Shown one piece after another: positions 25,907 to 35,990 of a stretch of DNA of 64,000 nt. The number at the start of each line of letters is the position of its first letter. Positions within the stretch are counted from its first letter, which is position 1. Source of the stretch: Psychrobacillus vulpis (GTDB taxonomy: Bacteria > Bacillota > Bacilli > Bacillales_A > Planococcaceae); the NCBI RefSeq assembly GCF_006861825.1, contig NZ_VDGI01000011.1, forward strand, positions 56,679-120,678, in the 5' to 3' direction. The translations under genes and the position numbers were made by a program. The notes beneath the pieces are model-generated. The model was not told where the DNA came from. It ran no database searches and worked only from the letters and a program-made list of their open reading frames with translations.

Positions 25907-26154
25907 TAACAAAAGCTATAAAGCCATCCTATTAATTTCAGCTTAATTGGATATCTTTTATAGTAATAAATCTCTAGGGGTTGTACGAAGGCTACCGACA
26001 GATGACAGCCATACGATCACGATTACTGATAGGTTGGTGAGGACATGACTTAGTCACGTTCCTAACATACAGAAATTGCGATAATTGTGTGTAGTAGTCA
26101 TCTTGTCCAAATAAATCCGAAAACAGTAATACCAAAATTCAACATTCTTATAAA
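25907..26154. other. Intergenic, nothing recognised
   Basis: Moderately AT-rich. A stretch around 25980-26100 has balanced composition (TACCGACAGATGACAGCC, GGTGAGGACATGACTTAGTC) unlike its surroundings. It shows no reading frame or known RNA motif. Confidence 0.3.
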
Positions 26155-26191
26155 AAAAGATGCTGGTTCATAACGAAACCAGCATCTTTTT
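26155..26191 (-). terminator. Terminator of the dnaD-nth-ypoC operon
   Basis: AAAAGATGCTGGTT and AACCAGCATCTTTT pair around an 8-base loop, with T runs on both strands; it overlaps the ypoC stop region. Confidence 0.9.
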
Positions 26192-26480
26192 ATTTATGAT
26201 GTTTTTGAGCTTTTAACGAAGCTATTCTCTTTTCAGTTTCTTTGAACATTTCATCTAACTGTCGAAATGCAGTGTAGATATGCTTATTGGATTTAATAAA
26301 ATGAAATCGTTCTTCCATATTTATCGGGGAGGCATCCGTGTTCTTACTAACTATATCCTCTAGTAAACTGATACCCTTCTCCATGAACTCACCTTTAGAA
26401 GAATCATTCTCTTTGTAAAGAGTAACTAGTTTCTCTCTTATCTTTTTCCACTCTGTTAAGTTATCGTGTTTAGAGTACAT
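26190..26480 (-). CDS. ypoC: YpoC-family protein
   Basis: Protein of 96 residues. The C-terminal half, INMEERFHFIKSNKHIYTAF and QLDEMFKETEKRI, fits the YpoC-like domain (N-x-x-ER-F/Y-I ... Y-AF-QL ... LF-E). Function unknown. It starts inside the end of nth (11-base overlap), as the third gene of dnaD-nth-ypoC, the B. subtilis order. It appears shorter than some YpoC proteins, lacking N-terminal sequence. Confidence 0.75.
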   Translation of the reverse strand: MYSKHDNLTEWKKIREKLVTLYKENDSSKGEFMEKGISLLEDIVSKNTDASPINMEERFHFIKSNKHIYTAFRQLDEMFKETEKRIASLKAQKHHK

Positions 26481-27120
26481 TTTTCATCCTTTTCTTTCCT
26501 TCTCTACATACTGAAAGAAGTGGGCATTCAGGACAGTTCGGGTTTTGAGCTTTACAATGATATCGGCCGAAAAAAATTAGTTGATGATGAGCTTTTGACC
26601 ACAATTCTATTGGCGTTTTTTTCATTAGTGTTTCTTCGACTTGAAGTACGGAATCTTTCCATCTGCAGAGACCTAAACGTTTAGTAACTCGTTCTACATG
26701 TGTGTCCACAGCAATTGCAGGAATATCAAATGCGACGGAGACGACTACATTCGCTGTTTTACGGCCGACCCCTGGAAAGGTAGTAAGCAAGTCTCTATTT
26801 GCCGGAACTTCACCCTCATATAATTCTATAAGCTGTTTACTTAATGCCTGAATATTTTTTGCCTTGTTACGATATAAACCAATTGAACGAATATCATCTT
26901 GCAGCTCCTCAATTGAAACCGCTAAATAATCCTCAGGCTTTTTATATTTTTGGAATAAACTTTTTGTTACTTTGTTCACCAATACATCTGTACATTGTGC
27001 AGATAATAATGTAGCTACAAGTAATTCGAATGGATTTTCATGAACGAGCTCACAATGAGCATCAGGGAACATCCGCTCCATCTCATCTAGGCAATAATGC
27101 CATTGTGCTTTCGTAAGCAT
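26470..27120 (-). CDS. nth: Endonuclease III
   Basis: Protein of 216 residues from ATG 27120 (AGGTGGG upstream); a GTG/ATG start at 27150 would overlap dnaD. DNA glycosylase/AP lyase for oxidised pyrimidines. The helix-hairpin-helix reads LLTTFPGVGRKTANVV with the catalytic Lys, and AVDTHVERVTKRLGL holds the catalytic Asp. The C-terminal Fe-S loop has Cys spacing C-x6-C-x2-C-x5-C (CKAQNPNCPECPLLSVC). Located between dnaD and ypoC. Confidence 0.97.
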   Translation of the reverse strand: MLTKAQWHYCLDEMERMFPDAHCELVHENPFELLVATLLSAQCTDVLVNKVTKSLFQKYKKPEDYLAVSIEELQDDIRSIGLYRNKAKNIQALSKQLIELYEGEVPANRDLLTTFPGVGRKTANVVVSVAFDIPAIAVDTHVERVTKRLGLCRWKDSVLQVEETLMKKTPIELWSKAHHQLIFFGRYHCKAQNPNCPECPLLSVCREGKKRMKNVL

Positions 27121-27128
27121 TTTCCCAC

Positions 27129-27839
27129 CTACTCTCTTTCTTCTAACCAATTATAAAAAGAAACTTTTGTTGAATTGGAATTATGTTCAGCTTGTTTCTG
27201 AATAGGTATTTGTTGTCTAAAATTAGATGTTTGTTTTTCTGCTGCTTCTACCGTTTTGATATTTTTTTTCTTCCATTCAAATAAAATACGGTCGATATAG
27301 CGTAAACTAAGTTTTTGTGACAATACCGCTTCTTTTAGGGCTAAACGAATTAGCGAAGGGGTATGTTGATCTTGATCGAACCACATACCTATTGTTTCAT
27401 ATTCCATTGGAGATAAGAGCCTACCAAATTCCTCTTCAAATAATTTATAAATTGTACCTTCTTCTACTTCCAATAATTGATCTTCTTCGCTATTTTCTTC
27501 TTGCTCCGCACAGTTAAGCAGAAGATTCCATAAATATTGGAAATTATAGTATTCATAACGCACACCATTTTCATCAATCTGCTGCTCAATTTGAACAAAA
27601 CCTTTTTGAACTAGACGTTGCAATATACTAACAACTTTATTTTCATCGAAATGTGTACGTTCTACTAAGTTTAGAGGTGTAGGAAAGTGATTTCCAGCCT
27701 CTCCAAATGCGATTAAATGTAAAAGTAAAATAGCTTCTTCATCCTTTACATCAATCATTTTATAATAGCTAAAAAAAAGCTGGGAAATGGTTACATTTCC
27801 CTGCTCTGTCCAAATACGGAGTCGATCTCGCTTTTGCAT
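27129..27839 (-). CDS. dnaD: DNA replication initiation protein DnaD
   Basis: Protein of 236 residues. The N-terminal winged-helix oligomerisation domain (about 15-90) is followed by the DnaB/DnaD DNA-binding domain (about 125-200; YKLFEEEFGRLLSPMEYE, RYIDRILFEWKKKNI) and a basic/Gln-rich tail. It acts in primosome assembly at origins and restart sites. ATG 27839 has AAAGGGAG seven bases upstream. First gene of the dnaD-nth-ypoC operon. Confidence 0.95.
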   Translation of the reverse strand: MQKRDRLRIWTEQGNVTISQLFFSYYKMIDVKDEEAILLLHLIAFGEAGNHFPTPLNLVERTHFDENKVVSILQRLVQKGFVQIEQQIDENGVRYEYYNFQYLWNLLLNCAEQEENSEEDQLLEVEEGTIYKLFEEEFGRLLSPMEYETIGMWFDQDQHTPSLIRLALKEAVLSQKLSLRYIDRILFEWKKKNIKTVEAAEKQTSNFRQQIPIQKQAEHNSNSTKVSFYNWLEERE

Positions 27840-27936
27840 ACTCGTCTCCCTTTCTTAAAATAGTACAAAATATATTATTTTTCTATAAGGTCGTAATATC
27901 TTCTTGCCCAATAAAATTATCGTAGCAAATATATCA

Positions 27937-29232
27937 TTATGGGTATAATCTATTAAGTAAACGTGGGAATGGAATTGACTCACGTACGTGCTCTGCTCCA
28001 CTTAACCAAGCAACTGTTCTTTCTAAACCAAGACCAAATCCAGAGTGAGGTACTGAACCTTGCTTACGAAGTTCTAAATACCAAGCATAAGCTGCTTCAT
28101 CTAAACCATGCTCTTCTAAACGTTGTTTTAATAATTCATAGTCATGAATACGCTCTGATCCACCAATAATTTCGCCATAACCTTCCGGTGCTATTAAGTC
28201 TGCACATAACACAACATCATCTCTGTCTGGATGTGGCTGCATATAGAATGGCTTAATGCCTACTGGATAATGTGTAATGAATACTGGTTTATCGTAGCTT
28301 TCAGCAATCGCTGTCTCATGAGGAGAACCAAAATCATCGCCCCACTGGATATCATCAAAGCCCTTTTCATGTAGAAATTTAATCGCATCATCGTAAGAGA
28401 TTCTTGGGAACGGAGCTTTAATGTTTTCCAATTTCGAAACATCACGGCCTAAACGCTCTAATTCCAATGTACAGTTTTTCAGTACAGCTTGAGCGATATA
28501 TTCAACATATTGTTCTTGTACTTCTAGATTTTCTTCGAATTCCACAAAAGCCATCTCTGGTTCAATCATCCAAAATTCTATTAAATGACGACGAGTTTTC
28601 GACTTTTCTGCACGGAAAGTAGGTCCAAAAGAGAATACTTTTCCAAGTGCCATAGCAGCAGCTTCCATATATAGTTGACCTGATTGAGAAAGATACGCGT
28701 CTTCGTCAAAATATTTCGTATGAAATAATTCCGAAGTTCCTTCAGGTGCAGATCCAGTTAAAATAGGTGGATCCATTTTAACGAAACCGTTATTGTTAAA
28801 AAACTCATATGTAGCACGAATAATCTCGTTTCGAATTTTCATAATTGCATGTTGTTTTCTTGAACGAAGCCATAGATGACGGTTGTCCATTAAAAATTCC
28901 GTTCCATGTTCTTTTGGTGTAATTGGAAAATCAACTGCTGCATGAATAACTTCAATTTCTTTAACTTGTAATTCATATCCAAAAGAAGATCGTTCGTCTT
29001 TTGTTACTTCACCAATTACATACATAGATGTCTCTTGAGTTAAGCCTTTAGCAGTTTGAAAAATTTCTTCGCCTACTTCTTCTTTTACAACAACACCTTG
29101 CACAAATCCAGAACCATCACGTAACTGTAAAAATGCAATTTTTCCACTTGAACGTTTATTTGCAAGCCAAGCACCTAGTTTTACTGTTTCTCCAACATGG
29201 TTGGCCATTTCTTTAATCATTATTTTTTTCAT
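27937..29232 (-). CDS. asnS: Asparaginyl-tRNA synthetase
   Basis: Protein of 431 residues ([15 protein letters not shown]...). ATG 29232 has GGAGG five bases upstream; the longer frame begins within that site. Class II enzyme: N-terminal OB-fold anticodon-binding domain (about 15-100; [15 protein letters not shown]), motif 2 [21 protein letters not shown] and motif 3 [15 protein letters not shown]. It charges tRNA-Asn with asparagine. In B. subtilis aspB lies between asnS and ypmB; here it is missing and ypmB follows only 28 bases upstream. Confidence 0.97.
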   Translation of the reverse strand: MKKIMIKEMANHVGETVKLGAWLANKRSSGKIAFLQLRDGSGFVQGVVVKEEVGEEIFQTAKGLTQETSMYVIGEVTKDERSSFGYELQVKEIEVIHAAVDFPITPKEHGTEFLMDNRHLWLRSRKQHAIMKIRNEIIRATYEFFNNNGFVKMDPPILTGSAPEGTSELFHTKYFDEDAYLSQSGQLYMEAAAMALGKVFSFGPTFRAEKSKTRRHLIEFWMIEPEMAFVEFEENLEVQEQYVEYIAQAVLKNCTLELERLGRDVSKLENIKAPFPRISYDDAIKFLHEKGFDDIQWGDDFGSPHETAIAESYDKPVFITHYPVGIKPFYMQPHPDRDDVVLCADLIAPEGYGEIIGGSERIHDYELLKQRLEEHGLDEAAYAWYLELRKQGSVPHSGFGLGLERTVAWLSGAEHVRESIPFPRLLNRLYP

Positions 29233-29260
29233 CTTATCCTCCAAAAATTAAAAGATTTAC

Positions 29261-29749
29261 TTATAAATTTGAAATTCGTTTCCACCAATCACCATTATCG
29301 AATAATAGATAGACATAGCTGAGATTATCCTCTTTATTAATATAAGATATTTCCCAAACCGGTCCTATTTCTTCCACTCCAAGTTTTGCGTGTAAAAGTT
29401 TACTATTTTTTTCATCTTTCATTGCAATTTCTATTGCCTGTTCCTTCGATATGCCGTCCTTCATGTTGACTTCCATAATAGCTTCGTCGGTTTTCTTTTC
29501 AGGGATAAAAAGTGCTTTCGTATCCCCTTTTGCAGTTTGACCAATAACCGTGTGGAAGGTTGCCGTGCTATTGTAAACATATGAATCCTCTATATGGGAC
29601 AATAAATCATTTTTTAATACATATGTTTCGGCTTCTTCATTTGCAGCACTAAATGGTGCTTTCGCTTGAAAATAAATGAGTAAGGCAAGAATAATCGTTA
29701 AACTAATCGCAAACACAACAATAAACAATAACCATCTTTTTACAATCAT
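29261..29749 (-). CDS. ypmB: YpmB, membrane-anchored PepSY-like protein
   Basis: Protein of 162 residues. One N-terminal membrane segment (about 5-27, LLFIVVFAISLTIILALLIYF) is followed by an extracytoplasmic part with a PepSY-like pattern (GISKEQAIEIAMKDEKN ... PVWEISYINKEDNLSYVYL). Conserved in Bacillota beside dinG/ypmA, with no established function. It starts three bases after the ypmA stop, so they are co-transcribed. Confidence 0.88.
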   Translation of the reverse strand: MIVKRWLLFIVVFAISLTIILALLIYFQAKAPFSAANEEAETYVLKNDLLSHIEDSYVYNSTATFHTVIGQTAKGDTKALFIPEKKTDEAIMEVNMKDGISKEQAIEIAMKDEKNSKLLHAKLGVEEIGPVWEISYINKEDNLSYVYLLFDNGDWWKRISNL

Positions 29750-29752
29750 TTG

Positions 29753-29923
29753 TTACGTCCTATAAATAGTAAATACAGCTTTTTCTTGATCTTGCTTATC
29801 TAGTGCTAGTCCGAACATTAAATCGTTTTCTTTTAAAGTACGATTTAATACATCAACTATTTTATATAAGTCAGTTTGATAATTGACAGTTACAGTTGAT
29901 AGCACTTCAATTTTGTTTTCCAT
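29753..29923 (-). CDS. ypmA: YpmA, small conserved protein (DUF4264)
   Basis: Protein of 56 residues, beginning MENKIEVLSTVTVNYQTD and ending KAVFTIYRT, which fits the short YpmA/DUF4264 family. It sits between dinG and ypmB as in B. subtilis. Function unknown. The ribosome-binding site is weak (AGAAAGCGGG). Confidence 0.8.
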   Translation of the reverse strand: MENKIEVLSTVTVNYQTDLYKIVDVLNRTLKENDLMFGLALDKQDQEKAVFTIYRT

Positions 29924-29951
29924 ATTTCTACCCGCTTTCTAAAACTCATAC

Positions 29952-32708
29952 TTACTTAGTATACCAATTTTCAAGCTCTAAGACCATATCTTCTAGTGAT
30001 ACTTTCTTAATAGGTATATTAGGAATCGCTTGTAAAAAATCACTTCCATAAGACTTTGTCTCAATTCTTCTATCTAACACGATAAACACACCTTTATCAG
30101 TTGAGGAACGAATTAATCGGCCAAATCCCTGTCTAAATCGAAGAACTGCCTCTGGTAATGAGTATGCTGTAAAAGGATTTTGCCCGTTTATTGTTAGTAA
30201 TTCTGCTCTCTTCTTAAAGAGTGGGTCATCTGGAGAGGAGAATGGCAGCCTTACCATAATAATTACCGAAAGAGCATCTCCTGGTACATCTACTCCTTCC
30301 CAAAAACTATTTGTTCCAAACAATACTGATTTGGAAAAACGTTGAAAAGATTTTAACAAACGCATTCTACTCCCAGAAGACATACCTTGTGCAAATAACA
30401 TGTAATCCTCAAGTAAATTCGTGTCTTGTATTAGTTCCACTGTTTTTCGTAACATATCTTGAGAAGTGAATAAGACAAAACATCTACCTTCGGAAACAAG
30501 TACGGTTTGAACAATAGCTTCTGCGACAGATTCAACATACTCATTTTGAGATACATGTTGGATATCTGGCATATCTTCAATAATGAGTAATTCAGCTCCG
30601 TTATAATAATCCGCAGATGCTTTAAATTGATGAATGTGAATTTTCTCAGATAAACCAAGTTGGGAAGTAACAAAATGTCTATTGGAAGGTACAGAAAGTG
30701 TCCCAGAGGTCCAAATAACTGCTACAGCTTCTCTCATTGGATTAAGTGCCTTCTTTATATCATTTTGAAAATTTAACGGTCTTTTAATGATTGTAAGACT
30801 TCCTGGAATACTTCTTGAATCTATTTCTAACCATTTGGCTTCAATGGACTCCTCTTGTAGAAAAATCTCATCCCACTCGCTTACTTTTATCTCTAGCTCT
30901 CTTATCCAATATTCCCATTCATTTAAAATAATTGATGCCTCGTCATCCGTTGCATTCTTCGTATAAGAAGAATCTAAAATAGATTTAGCAGATAAGATAA
31001 AGCTTTGAATCGAATTGGCAACTAAACGGAGAATGGGTGGATCTATATTCATTTCATCTAGTGAAATTGTTCGTTTCGTATTTTTCGAGCGTGTATTCAT
31101 CAGCTGAACAGATGAAATGATACAAGAAACTGCTACATCGAAAGCATTTATCACTTCAACATACAATTTTTCAAGTCGCTCACGTAAAGGACGAGGTACA
31201 TTTACTTTCGAAAGTTTACGTAATAATTGATCGGTATCTAACGTACCAAATTGACCGAGTACATATTTCCAATTTGTATAAGAGAAGATTCGTTCTTTTC
31301 GAGAAATACTTGCATGTATAAATTGATGAGCTTCATCAATGATAGTTACAGATCCATTTGATAACAATCGATTTTCTCGGTCTTGATCCGCTAACACCAT
31401 CGCATGATTCGTAACTAAAATATCGCATGTTTCACTTTTATGAATGGCTCTCTTATAAAAATCAACAACTTCTAAATCATCTGATTTTGATCGATTCGTT
31501 CTTCTAATTTTATCTACAAATAATTGACCACCACCAGACACATTTAGCTCGGTTAAGTCACCTTCATCTGTAATTGTTAACCAAACTAATACTTGCATAA
31601 TCGCAAACGTTTCATCATAAGATTCATCGTCTAGTTGGAGATACTGCCAAAATTGATATAGATCAATATAATGATGCATCCCTTTTAACTTGGCAACGCG
31701 AGTTTGAACTCCTAATAATTGATTTAGTTTCGGAATCTCTTCTAGCACGAGTTGGTCTATTAGGTGGGTTGTATAAGTGCTAATAATAACTGGTTTTTGC
31801 TTTTCCATAGCATAAATGGTTGCTGGCAGTAAATATCCCAATGTTTTACCAATCCCTGTTTCTGCTTCACAAACAATTTCCCTTTTTTCGCGCATTGCAA
31901 AATGAATCGTATCCATTAATTCGAATTGACCTTGTCTTTCTTCAAAATTCGGTAAACTAGATCGAAACAGCTTTAATTTAGAAGCTTTATCTAAAGGGAA
32001 GTTTTGTCGAATTGGACGCACAAGTACATCTTCATTTACCGGTTTTAATGGGATGTTACGATAAAATGGATACTCTTTTGTATCTAACTCTGTTCTTTTT
32101 TTTGATAATACTTCAAAGAAAAGTAACGATAAATTTGACTTCAGTTGAAAAGATCTTTTATGTAATAACTCGATTGTTCTAACCGGTAAACTAGATAGAC
32201 GTTCGATACATTTCAATAATAGATGTGCCGTAGCTAATGCGTCATCATCAGCTCGGTGTGCCTTTTGTAAATCAATATGTAATTCAGATGCAATATCTTG
32301 CAACTTATAACTATACACATTTGGAAACATTAGTTTCGCGAATTCAACCGTATCCATTGTTTTACATATTAACTTTGGAAGACCTACTCTTTTTAACTCA
32401 CTTTGTAAAAAAGAAAGATCAAAATTGATATTATGCGCCACAAAAATATGATCTTGTAGCATGTTTAAAATTTCTGAACCTACTTCTTCAAATAATGGAG
32501 CATTCACTACATCTTCATTATTTATTTTAGTTAAATCTTGAATAAAAAAGGGAATTGGCTTTTCCGGATTAATAAATGTCGAAAAAGTATTCACAATTTG
32601 ATAATTATTAATAAATACAATTGCAAGTTGAATAATACGGTCACCACTCGTCGATGAATGGCCTGTTGTTTCAATATCTACAACTGCATACTTATGATTC
32701 TCCACCAT
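29952..32708 (-). CDS. dinG: DinG: 3'-5' exonuclease fused to helicase-like domain
   Basis: Protein of 918 residues. N-terminal DEDD exonuclease (about 1-170; VVDIETTGHSSTSGDRIIQL, HNINFDLSFL, HRADDDALATAHLL) is joined to an XPD/DinG-like ATPase (ETGIGKTLGYLLP, IDEAHQFIHA, FWEGVDVPGDAL, GFGRLIRSS). Between Walker A and DEAH only one cysteine occurs, so the Fe-S cluster of E. coli DinG is absent. This is the Gram-positive type, in which nuclease activity has been reported for the S. aureus protein. It is divergent from the ZIP gene. Confidence 0.93.
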   Translation of the reverse strand: MVENHKYAVVDIETTGHSSTSGDRIIQLAIVFINNYQIVNTFSTFINPEKPIPFFIQDLTKINNEDVVNAPLFEEVGSEILNMLQDHIFVAHNINFDLSFLQSELKRVGLPKLICKTMDTVEFAKLMFPNVYSYKLQDIASELHIDLQKAHRADDDALATAHLLLKCIERLSSLPVRTIELLHKRSFQLKSNLSLLFFEVLSKKRTELDTKEYPFYRNIPLKPVNEDVLVRPIRQNFPLDKASKLKLFRSSLPNFEERQGQFELMDTIHFAMREKREIVCEAETGIGKTLGYLLPATIYAMEKQKPVIISTYTTHLIDQLVLEEIPKLNQLLGVQTRVAKLKGMHHYIDLYQFWQYLQLDDESYDETFAIMQVLVWLTITDEGDLTELNVSGGGQLFVDKIRRTNRSKSDDLEVVDFYKRAIHKSETCDILVTNHAMVLADQDRENRLLSNGSVTIIDEAHQFIHASISRKERIFSYTNWKYVLGQFGTLDTDQLLRKLSKVNVPRPLRERLEKLYVEVINAFDVAVSCIISSVQLMNTRSKNTKRTISLDEMNIDPPILRLVANSIQSFILSAKSILDSSYTKNATDDEASIILNEWEYWIRELEIKVSEWDEIFLQEESIEAKWLEIDSRSIPGSLTIIKRPLNFQNDIKKALNPMREAVAVIWTSGTLSVPSNRHFVTSQLGLSEKIHIHQFKASADYYNGAELLIIEDMPDIQHVSQNEYVESVAEAIVQTVLVSEGRCFVLFTSQDMLRKTVELIQDTNLLEDYMLFAQGMSSGSRMRLLKSFQRFSKSVLFGTNSFWEGVDVPGDALSVIIMVRLPFSSPDDPLFKKRAELLTINGQNPFTAYSLPEAVLRFRQGFGRLIRSSTDKGVFIVLDRRIETKSYGSDFLQAIPNIPIKKVSLEDMVLELENWYTK

Positions 32709-32887
32709 TCCTCAACTCACTGTTCATTATGTTCTAAAAAAATTGTACCACATTCACCTTCGAGAAACGAAAATTTTGATGAAATCAAAGTAAGAAAAAA
32801 TAGAGGAACTAGGTCTATCATACAAACGAGCAGCATGCATATATTCTGTAGAAAGATTTTACAAATCATTTCATGTGGAGGATAAAA

Positions 32888-33580
32888 TTGAACGCTATCA
32901 CACTTGGGATATTACTTTTTTTAAGTGTAAGTACGGGGGGAGTATTAGCTTGGTTTATATCTAAACTTTTCTTTAATTCAGAAGTTGCATTATCACTATT
33001 ATGCGGAGGTTTTTTAGTAGGATTACTTGCTAACGATATATTTCCTAATGCATTAAAGATATACGGATCTTTTGGTGTAACACTTGGAATATTAATTGGT
33101 TACTTATTTTTTTTAGTACTCAAAGATTCCTTCCATTCATCTACTCCTTTAAAGACGTCTATTTTTTTGCTAATGCTTGCAATGTTTTTACATACAATAC
33201 CTTTAAGTATCACCATTGGAAACTTGTTAGAGGACTCTACTTTTGGTGGAACAGTTACTGCTTCAACAATTCTTCATCATTTACCTGAAGGATTTGCACT
33301 TACATCTGCGGTCTTGTCACAAGGTGAAAAATTGTGGAGGTTGTTTGTTTGTTTTATTGGGTTATCTGTCTTTTTTAGTATATTTATATGGATTGGGCAC
33401 CATCTAAACCTCACGATAAAGTCACAAAGCGTACTTGTTGGCGTTTCCATTGGTCTTATCGCCTCTACAAGCATAAAAGAATTTATACTACATAACATAC
33501 GTGCTGTTCCATTAAAACTATTTCTACTTTACATTTTATCTGGTTATGTATTAAGTAATCTTTTTCACTTTTTTTTGTAA
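32888..33580 (+). CDS. ZIP-family metal transporter
   Basis: Protein of 230 residues with about 7-8 membrane segments. TTG 32888 lies six bases after GGAGG; the ATG at 32873 overlaps that site. The ZIP signature is seen in segments 4 and 5: MFLHTIPLSITIGNLLED and STILHHLPEGFALTSAV (H-x-PEG metal site). It probably imports zinc or another divalent metal. It is divergent from dinG and convergent with panD; B. subtilis does not have it at this place. Confidence 0.8.
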   Translation: MNAITLGILLFLSVSTGGVLAWFISKLFFNSEVALSLLCGGFLVGLLANDIFPNALKIYGSFGVTLGILIGYLFFLVLKDSFHSSTPLKTSIFLLMLAMFLHTIPLSITIGNLLEDSTFGGTVTASTILHHLPEGFALTSAVLSQGEKLWRLFVCFIGLSVFFSIFIWIGHHLNLTIKSQSVLVGVSIGLIASTSIKEFILHNIRAVPLKLFLLYILSGYVLSNLFHFFL

Positions 33581-33615
33581 AGTGAAAAAGAACAAGCTCC
33601 TTGATGCAATGAAAA

Positions 33616-33641
33616 AAGCTGGACTTTTAATTGTCCAGCTT
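33616..33641 (-). terminator. Terminator of the panBCD operon
   Basis: AAGCTGGAC and GTCCAGCTT pair; TTTTTT follows on the minus strand just past panD. It may also end the convergent ZIP transcript. Confidence 0.85.
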
Positions 33642-33646
33642 CAAAA

Positions 33647-34030
33647 TTACATAACTGTTGCTTCAGGCTCATAGTGAATAATTTGTTTAATCGTATTATT
33701 TTCATTCATAATAGCGACAGTTGGCTGATGTGTTTTTGCTTCTTCATTCATAACATACGCATAAGAGAGAATAATAACGATATCACCACGTTGGACAAGT
33801 CGAGCAGCTGCTCCATTCACACATATAACTCCGCTGCCTCTTTCTCCAGCAATAATATACGTCTCAAATCGAGCACCGTTATTATTATTCACAATATGCA
33901 CTTTTTCATTTGGCAGCATACCAACTGCATCTAAAATATTTTGATCAATTGTAATACTTCCAACATAATTTAAGTCTGCTTCCGTTACTACTGCTCTGTG
34001 AATTTTACTATTTAACATCATTCGTAGCAT
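33647..34030 (-). CDS. panD: Aspartate 1-decarboxylase proenzyme
   Basis: Protein of 127 residues, the normal length. It contains the self-cleavage site Gly-Ser in [10 protein letters not shown] (residues about 24-25), which yields the pyruvoyl cofactor, and the family motifs [10 protein letters not shown] and GERGSG. It makes beta-alanine for pantothenate. Third gene of panB-panC-panD, three bases after panC. Confidence 0.97.
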   Translation of the reverse strand: MLRMMLNSKIHRAVVTEADLNYVGSITIDQNILDAVGMLPNEKVHIVNNNNGARFETYIIAGERGSGVICVNGAAARLVQRGDIVIILSYAYVMNEEAKTHQPTVAIMNENNTIKQIIHYEPEATVM

Positions 34031-34033
34031 CTA

Positions 34034-34879
34034 TTACACTTCCTTTACTTCAACGATAATATTATCAATTAATCTAGCTTTTTCGAAAAATACAGCAGTA
34101 GCAAACAATAGTTGCTCCGCATTTTCTATATTTGCTTTTAAATTGGGATAGGTTAATACATCAAAATAATCAATTCTACCAGATGTATTTTGTTCGATAT
34201 GGGATTTACCTTTAGCTATTGCTTCGTTTACATCTTTCGTTTTTTTCCAAGTTTCTGTTGCGATGGATAGCGCTTCGTATAAATGTACAGCTTCTATTCT
34301 TTCACTATCACTTAAAAATACATTACGTGAGCTTTTTGCCAATCCATCATTCTCACGAACTGTTGAAACTCGAATGATTTGTACTGGGAAATTATATGCT
34401 GATACAAATGTTTCGATAATGGCAAGCTGTTGCGCATCCTTTTGCCCAAAATAAGCTTTTGTCGGTTGCACTAAATGGAATAATTTTGTAATTACTTTTA
34501 ATACGCCATCAAAATGCCCAGGTCTGCTTTCTCCACATAACTTATTAGATAGCTCTCCAGCGTTTATAGTAATACCACTTTCAAATGGATACATATCTTT
34601 AGCCGTAGGTACAAATAGAGCATCCACCCCAGCTTTTGCAGCTAGCATAGTATCACGCTCTAAGTCTCTTGGATAACGATCTAAGTCTTCATTTGGACCG
34701 AACTGAGCCGGGTTTACAAAAATACTCGCAACTACAATTTCATTTTCTTCTCTTGCCATATTTAATAACGCTAAATGACCTTCATGTAAATAACCCATAG
34801 TTGGCACAAAACCAATTGTTTTTCCTTTATTACATTCTAAAAAGTTTGTTAAGTCATTTATTGTTTGAACTGTTTTCAT
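34034..34879 (-). CDS. panC: Pantothenate synthetase
   Basis: Protein of 281 residues. Nucleotidyltransferase fold with [16 protein letters not shown] (HxGH motif), [22 protein letters not shown] and a KMSKS-like GLAKSSRN. It joins pantoate and beta-alanine with ATP. The ATG has GGAGGT four bases away and lies inside the end of panB (26-base overlap), indicating translational coupling. Confidence 0.97.
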   Translation of the reverse strand: MKTVQTINDLTNFLECNKGKTIGFVPTMGYLHEGHLALLNMAREENEIVVASIFVNPAQFGPNEDLDRYPRDLERDTMLAAKAGVDALFVPTAKDMYPFESGITINAGELSNKLCGESRPGHFDGVLKVITKLFHLVQPTKAYFGQKDAQQLAIIETFVSAYNFPVQIIRVSTVRENDGLAKSSRNVFLSDSERIEAVHLYEALSIATETWKKTKDVNEAIAKGKSHIEQNTSGRIDYFDVLTYPNLKANIENAEQLLFATAVFFEKARLIDNIIVEVKEV

Positions 34880-35711
34880 AATTACCTCCGTACAGTTGTT
34901 GAAGCTGATCTTCTTTCATCGTAAACTGATGATGTTCTGCTGGAAAAATTTCATTTTTTACATCTTGGACGTATTGAGTAATACCTTCTTCAATGGTAAT
35001 GCCTACATTTGCGAATTCATGTACAAATTTAGGGATATGGTGCGTTCCGTATTTTACCATGTCATGAAAAACCAAAACTTGGCCATCCGCCTTCACACCC
35101 GCTCCAATACCAATTGTAGGAACTATTAGCTCCTTTGAAACACTTTCAGCTAACTGATGTGGAATGCATTCTAATACAACTGCACATGCACCTGCTTGTT
35201 CACATTTTTGGGCATCCGTTATTAATTTTTCGGCAGCTTCAGCTGTTTTACCTTGCACTTTATATCCGCCTAGCACTCCTGCTGATTGTGGTAGTAATCC
35301 AAGATGTGCAACTACTGGTATTCCTGCAGAAGTTAACTTCTGAATGACAGGTAATACTTCATCAGCACCTTCTACCTTAACGGCCTGTGCATTCGTTTGC
35401 TGCATAATTTTCACTGCATTCGCAAGAGTTTGTTCAAGTGAGCCGTGATATGTCCCAAAGGGCATATCTACAACTAGGAAAGTGTTTGGAGCTCCTCTTC
35501 TTGCAGCTTTTCCATGATGAATCATATCGTCTAGTGTTACAAGTACTGTGGAATCATACCCTAAAACAACCATTCCAACAGAATCTCCAACTAAAATCAT
35601 GTCTACACCAGCATTTTCTGCAAATCTGGCAGATGGATAATCGTATGCTGTCAGCATAGCAATTTTTTCATTATTTTTTTTCATGTTTACAAAACTACTT
35701 GTTGTTTTCAA
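34854..35711 (-). CDS. panB: Ketopantoate hydroxymethyltransferase
   Basis: Protein of 285 residues from TTG 35711, which has GAGGAG eight bases upstream; the longer frame starts at GTG 35732 without a site. TIM-barrel enzyme: [31 protein letters not shown] (metal-binding Asp), KVEGADEV and TIGIGAG. It makes ketopantoate from 2-ketoisovalerate and methylene-tetrahydrofolate. First gene of panBCD. Confidence 0.96.
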   Translation of the reverse strand: MKTTSSFVNMKKNNEKIAMLTAYDYPSARFAENAGVDMILVGDSVGMVVLGYDSTVLVTLDDMIHHGKAARRGAPNTFLVVDMPFGTYHGSLEQTLANAVKIMQQTNAQAVKVEGADEVLPVIQKLTSAGIPVVAHLGLLPQSAGVLGGYKVQGKTAEAAEKLITDAQKCEQAGACAVVLECIPHQLAESVSKELIVPTIGIGAGVKADGQVLVFHDMVKYGTHHIPKFVHEFANVGITIEEGITQYVQDVKNEIFPAEHHQFTMKEDQLQQLYGGNYENSSNNK

Positions 35712-35739
35712 CTTTATCACTCCTCTTTTCACCTTTTAA

Positions 35740-35754
35740 GAAAGTAGTACTTTC
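35740..35754. promoter_or_regulatory. 15-bp palindrome upstream of panB
   Basis: GAAAGTAGTACTTTC is a perfect odd palindrome about 30 bases before the panB start. It could be an operator or a chance hairpin; no known box was recognised. Confidence 0.3.
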
Positions 35755-35961
35755 CTATCAAGTTCATGTCTAGCTTCTGGCACGCCATCAACTCAAGGTC
35801 AAATGCTATCTAGATCCTATTTCAATCCTGGATAAGGAATCTTAGTTGCCAATTCAGGCTTTACAATGCATGGCATTGTTACTTTTTGTGATGATCAAAG
35901 ACTGCATTCCTTGAGGACGAGGCACTTTCTGCATTTCTTTTGAGGAGAAAACCAATAAAAA
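35755..35961. other. Intergenic between birA and panB
   Basis: No gene seen. It probably contains the panB promoter on the minus strand; no consensus was found that I would defend. Confidence 0.3.
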
Positions 35962-35990
35962 GCCCTTCAATCCAAATTGGACAGAAGGGC
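35962..35990 (-). terminator. Terminator downstream of birA
   Basis: On the minus strand GCCCTTC...GAAGGGC with an inner TCCAATTTGGA is followed by TTTTT. It lies about 150 bases past the birA stop. Confidence 0.75.
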
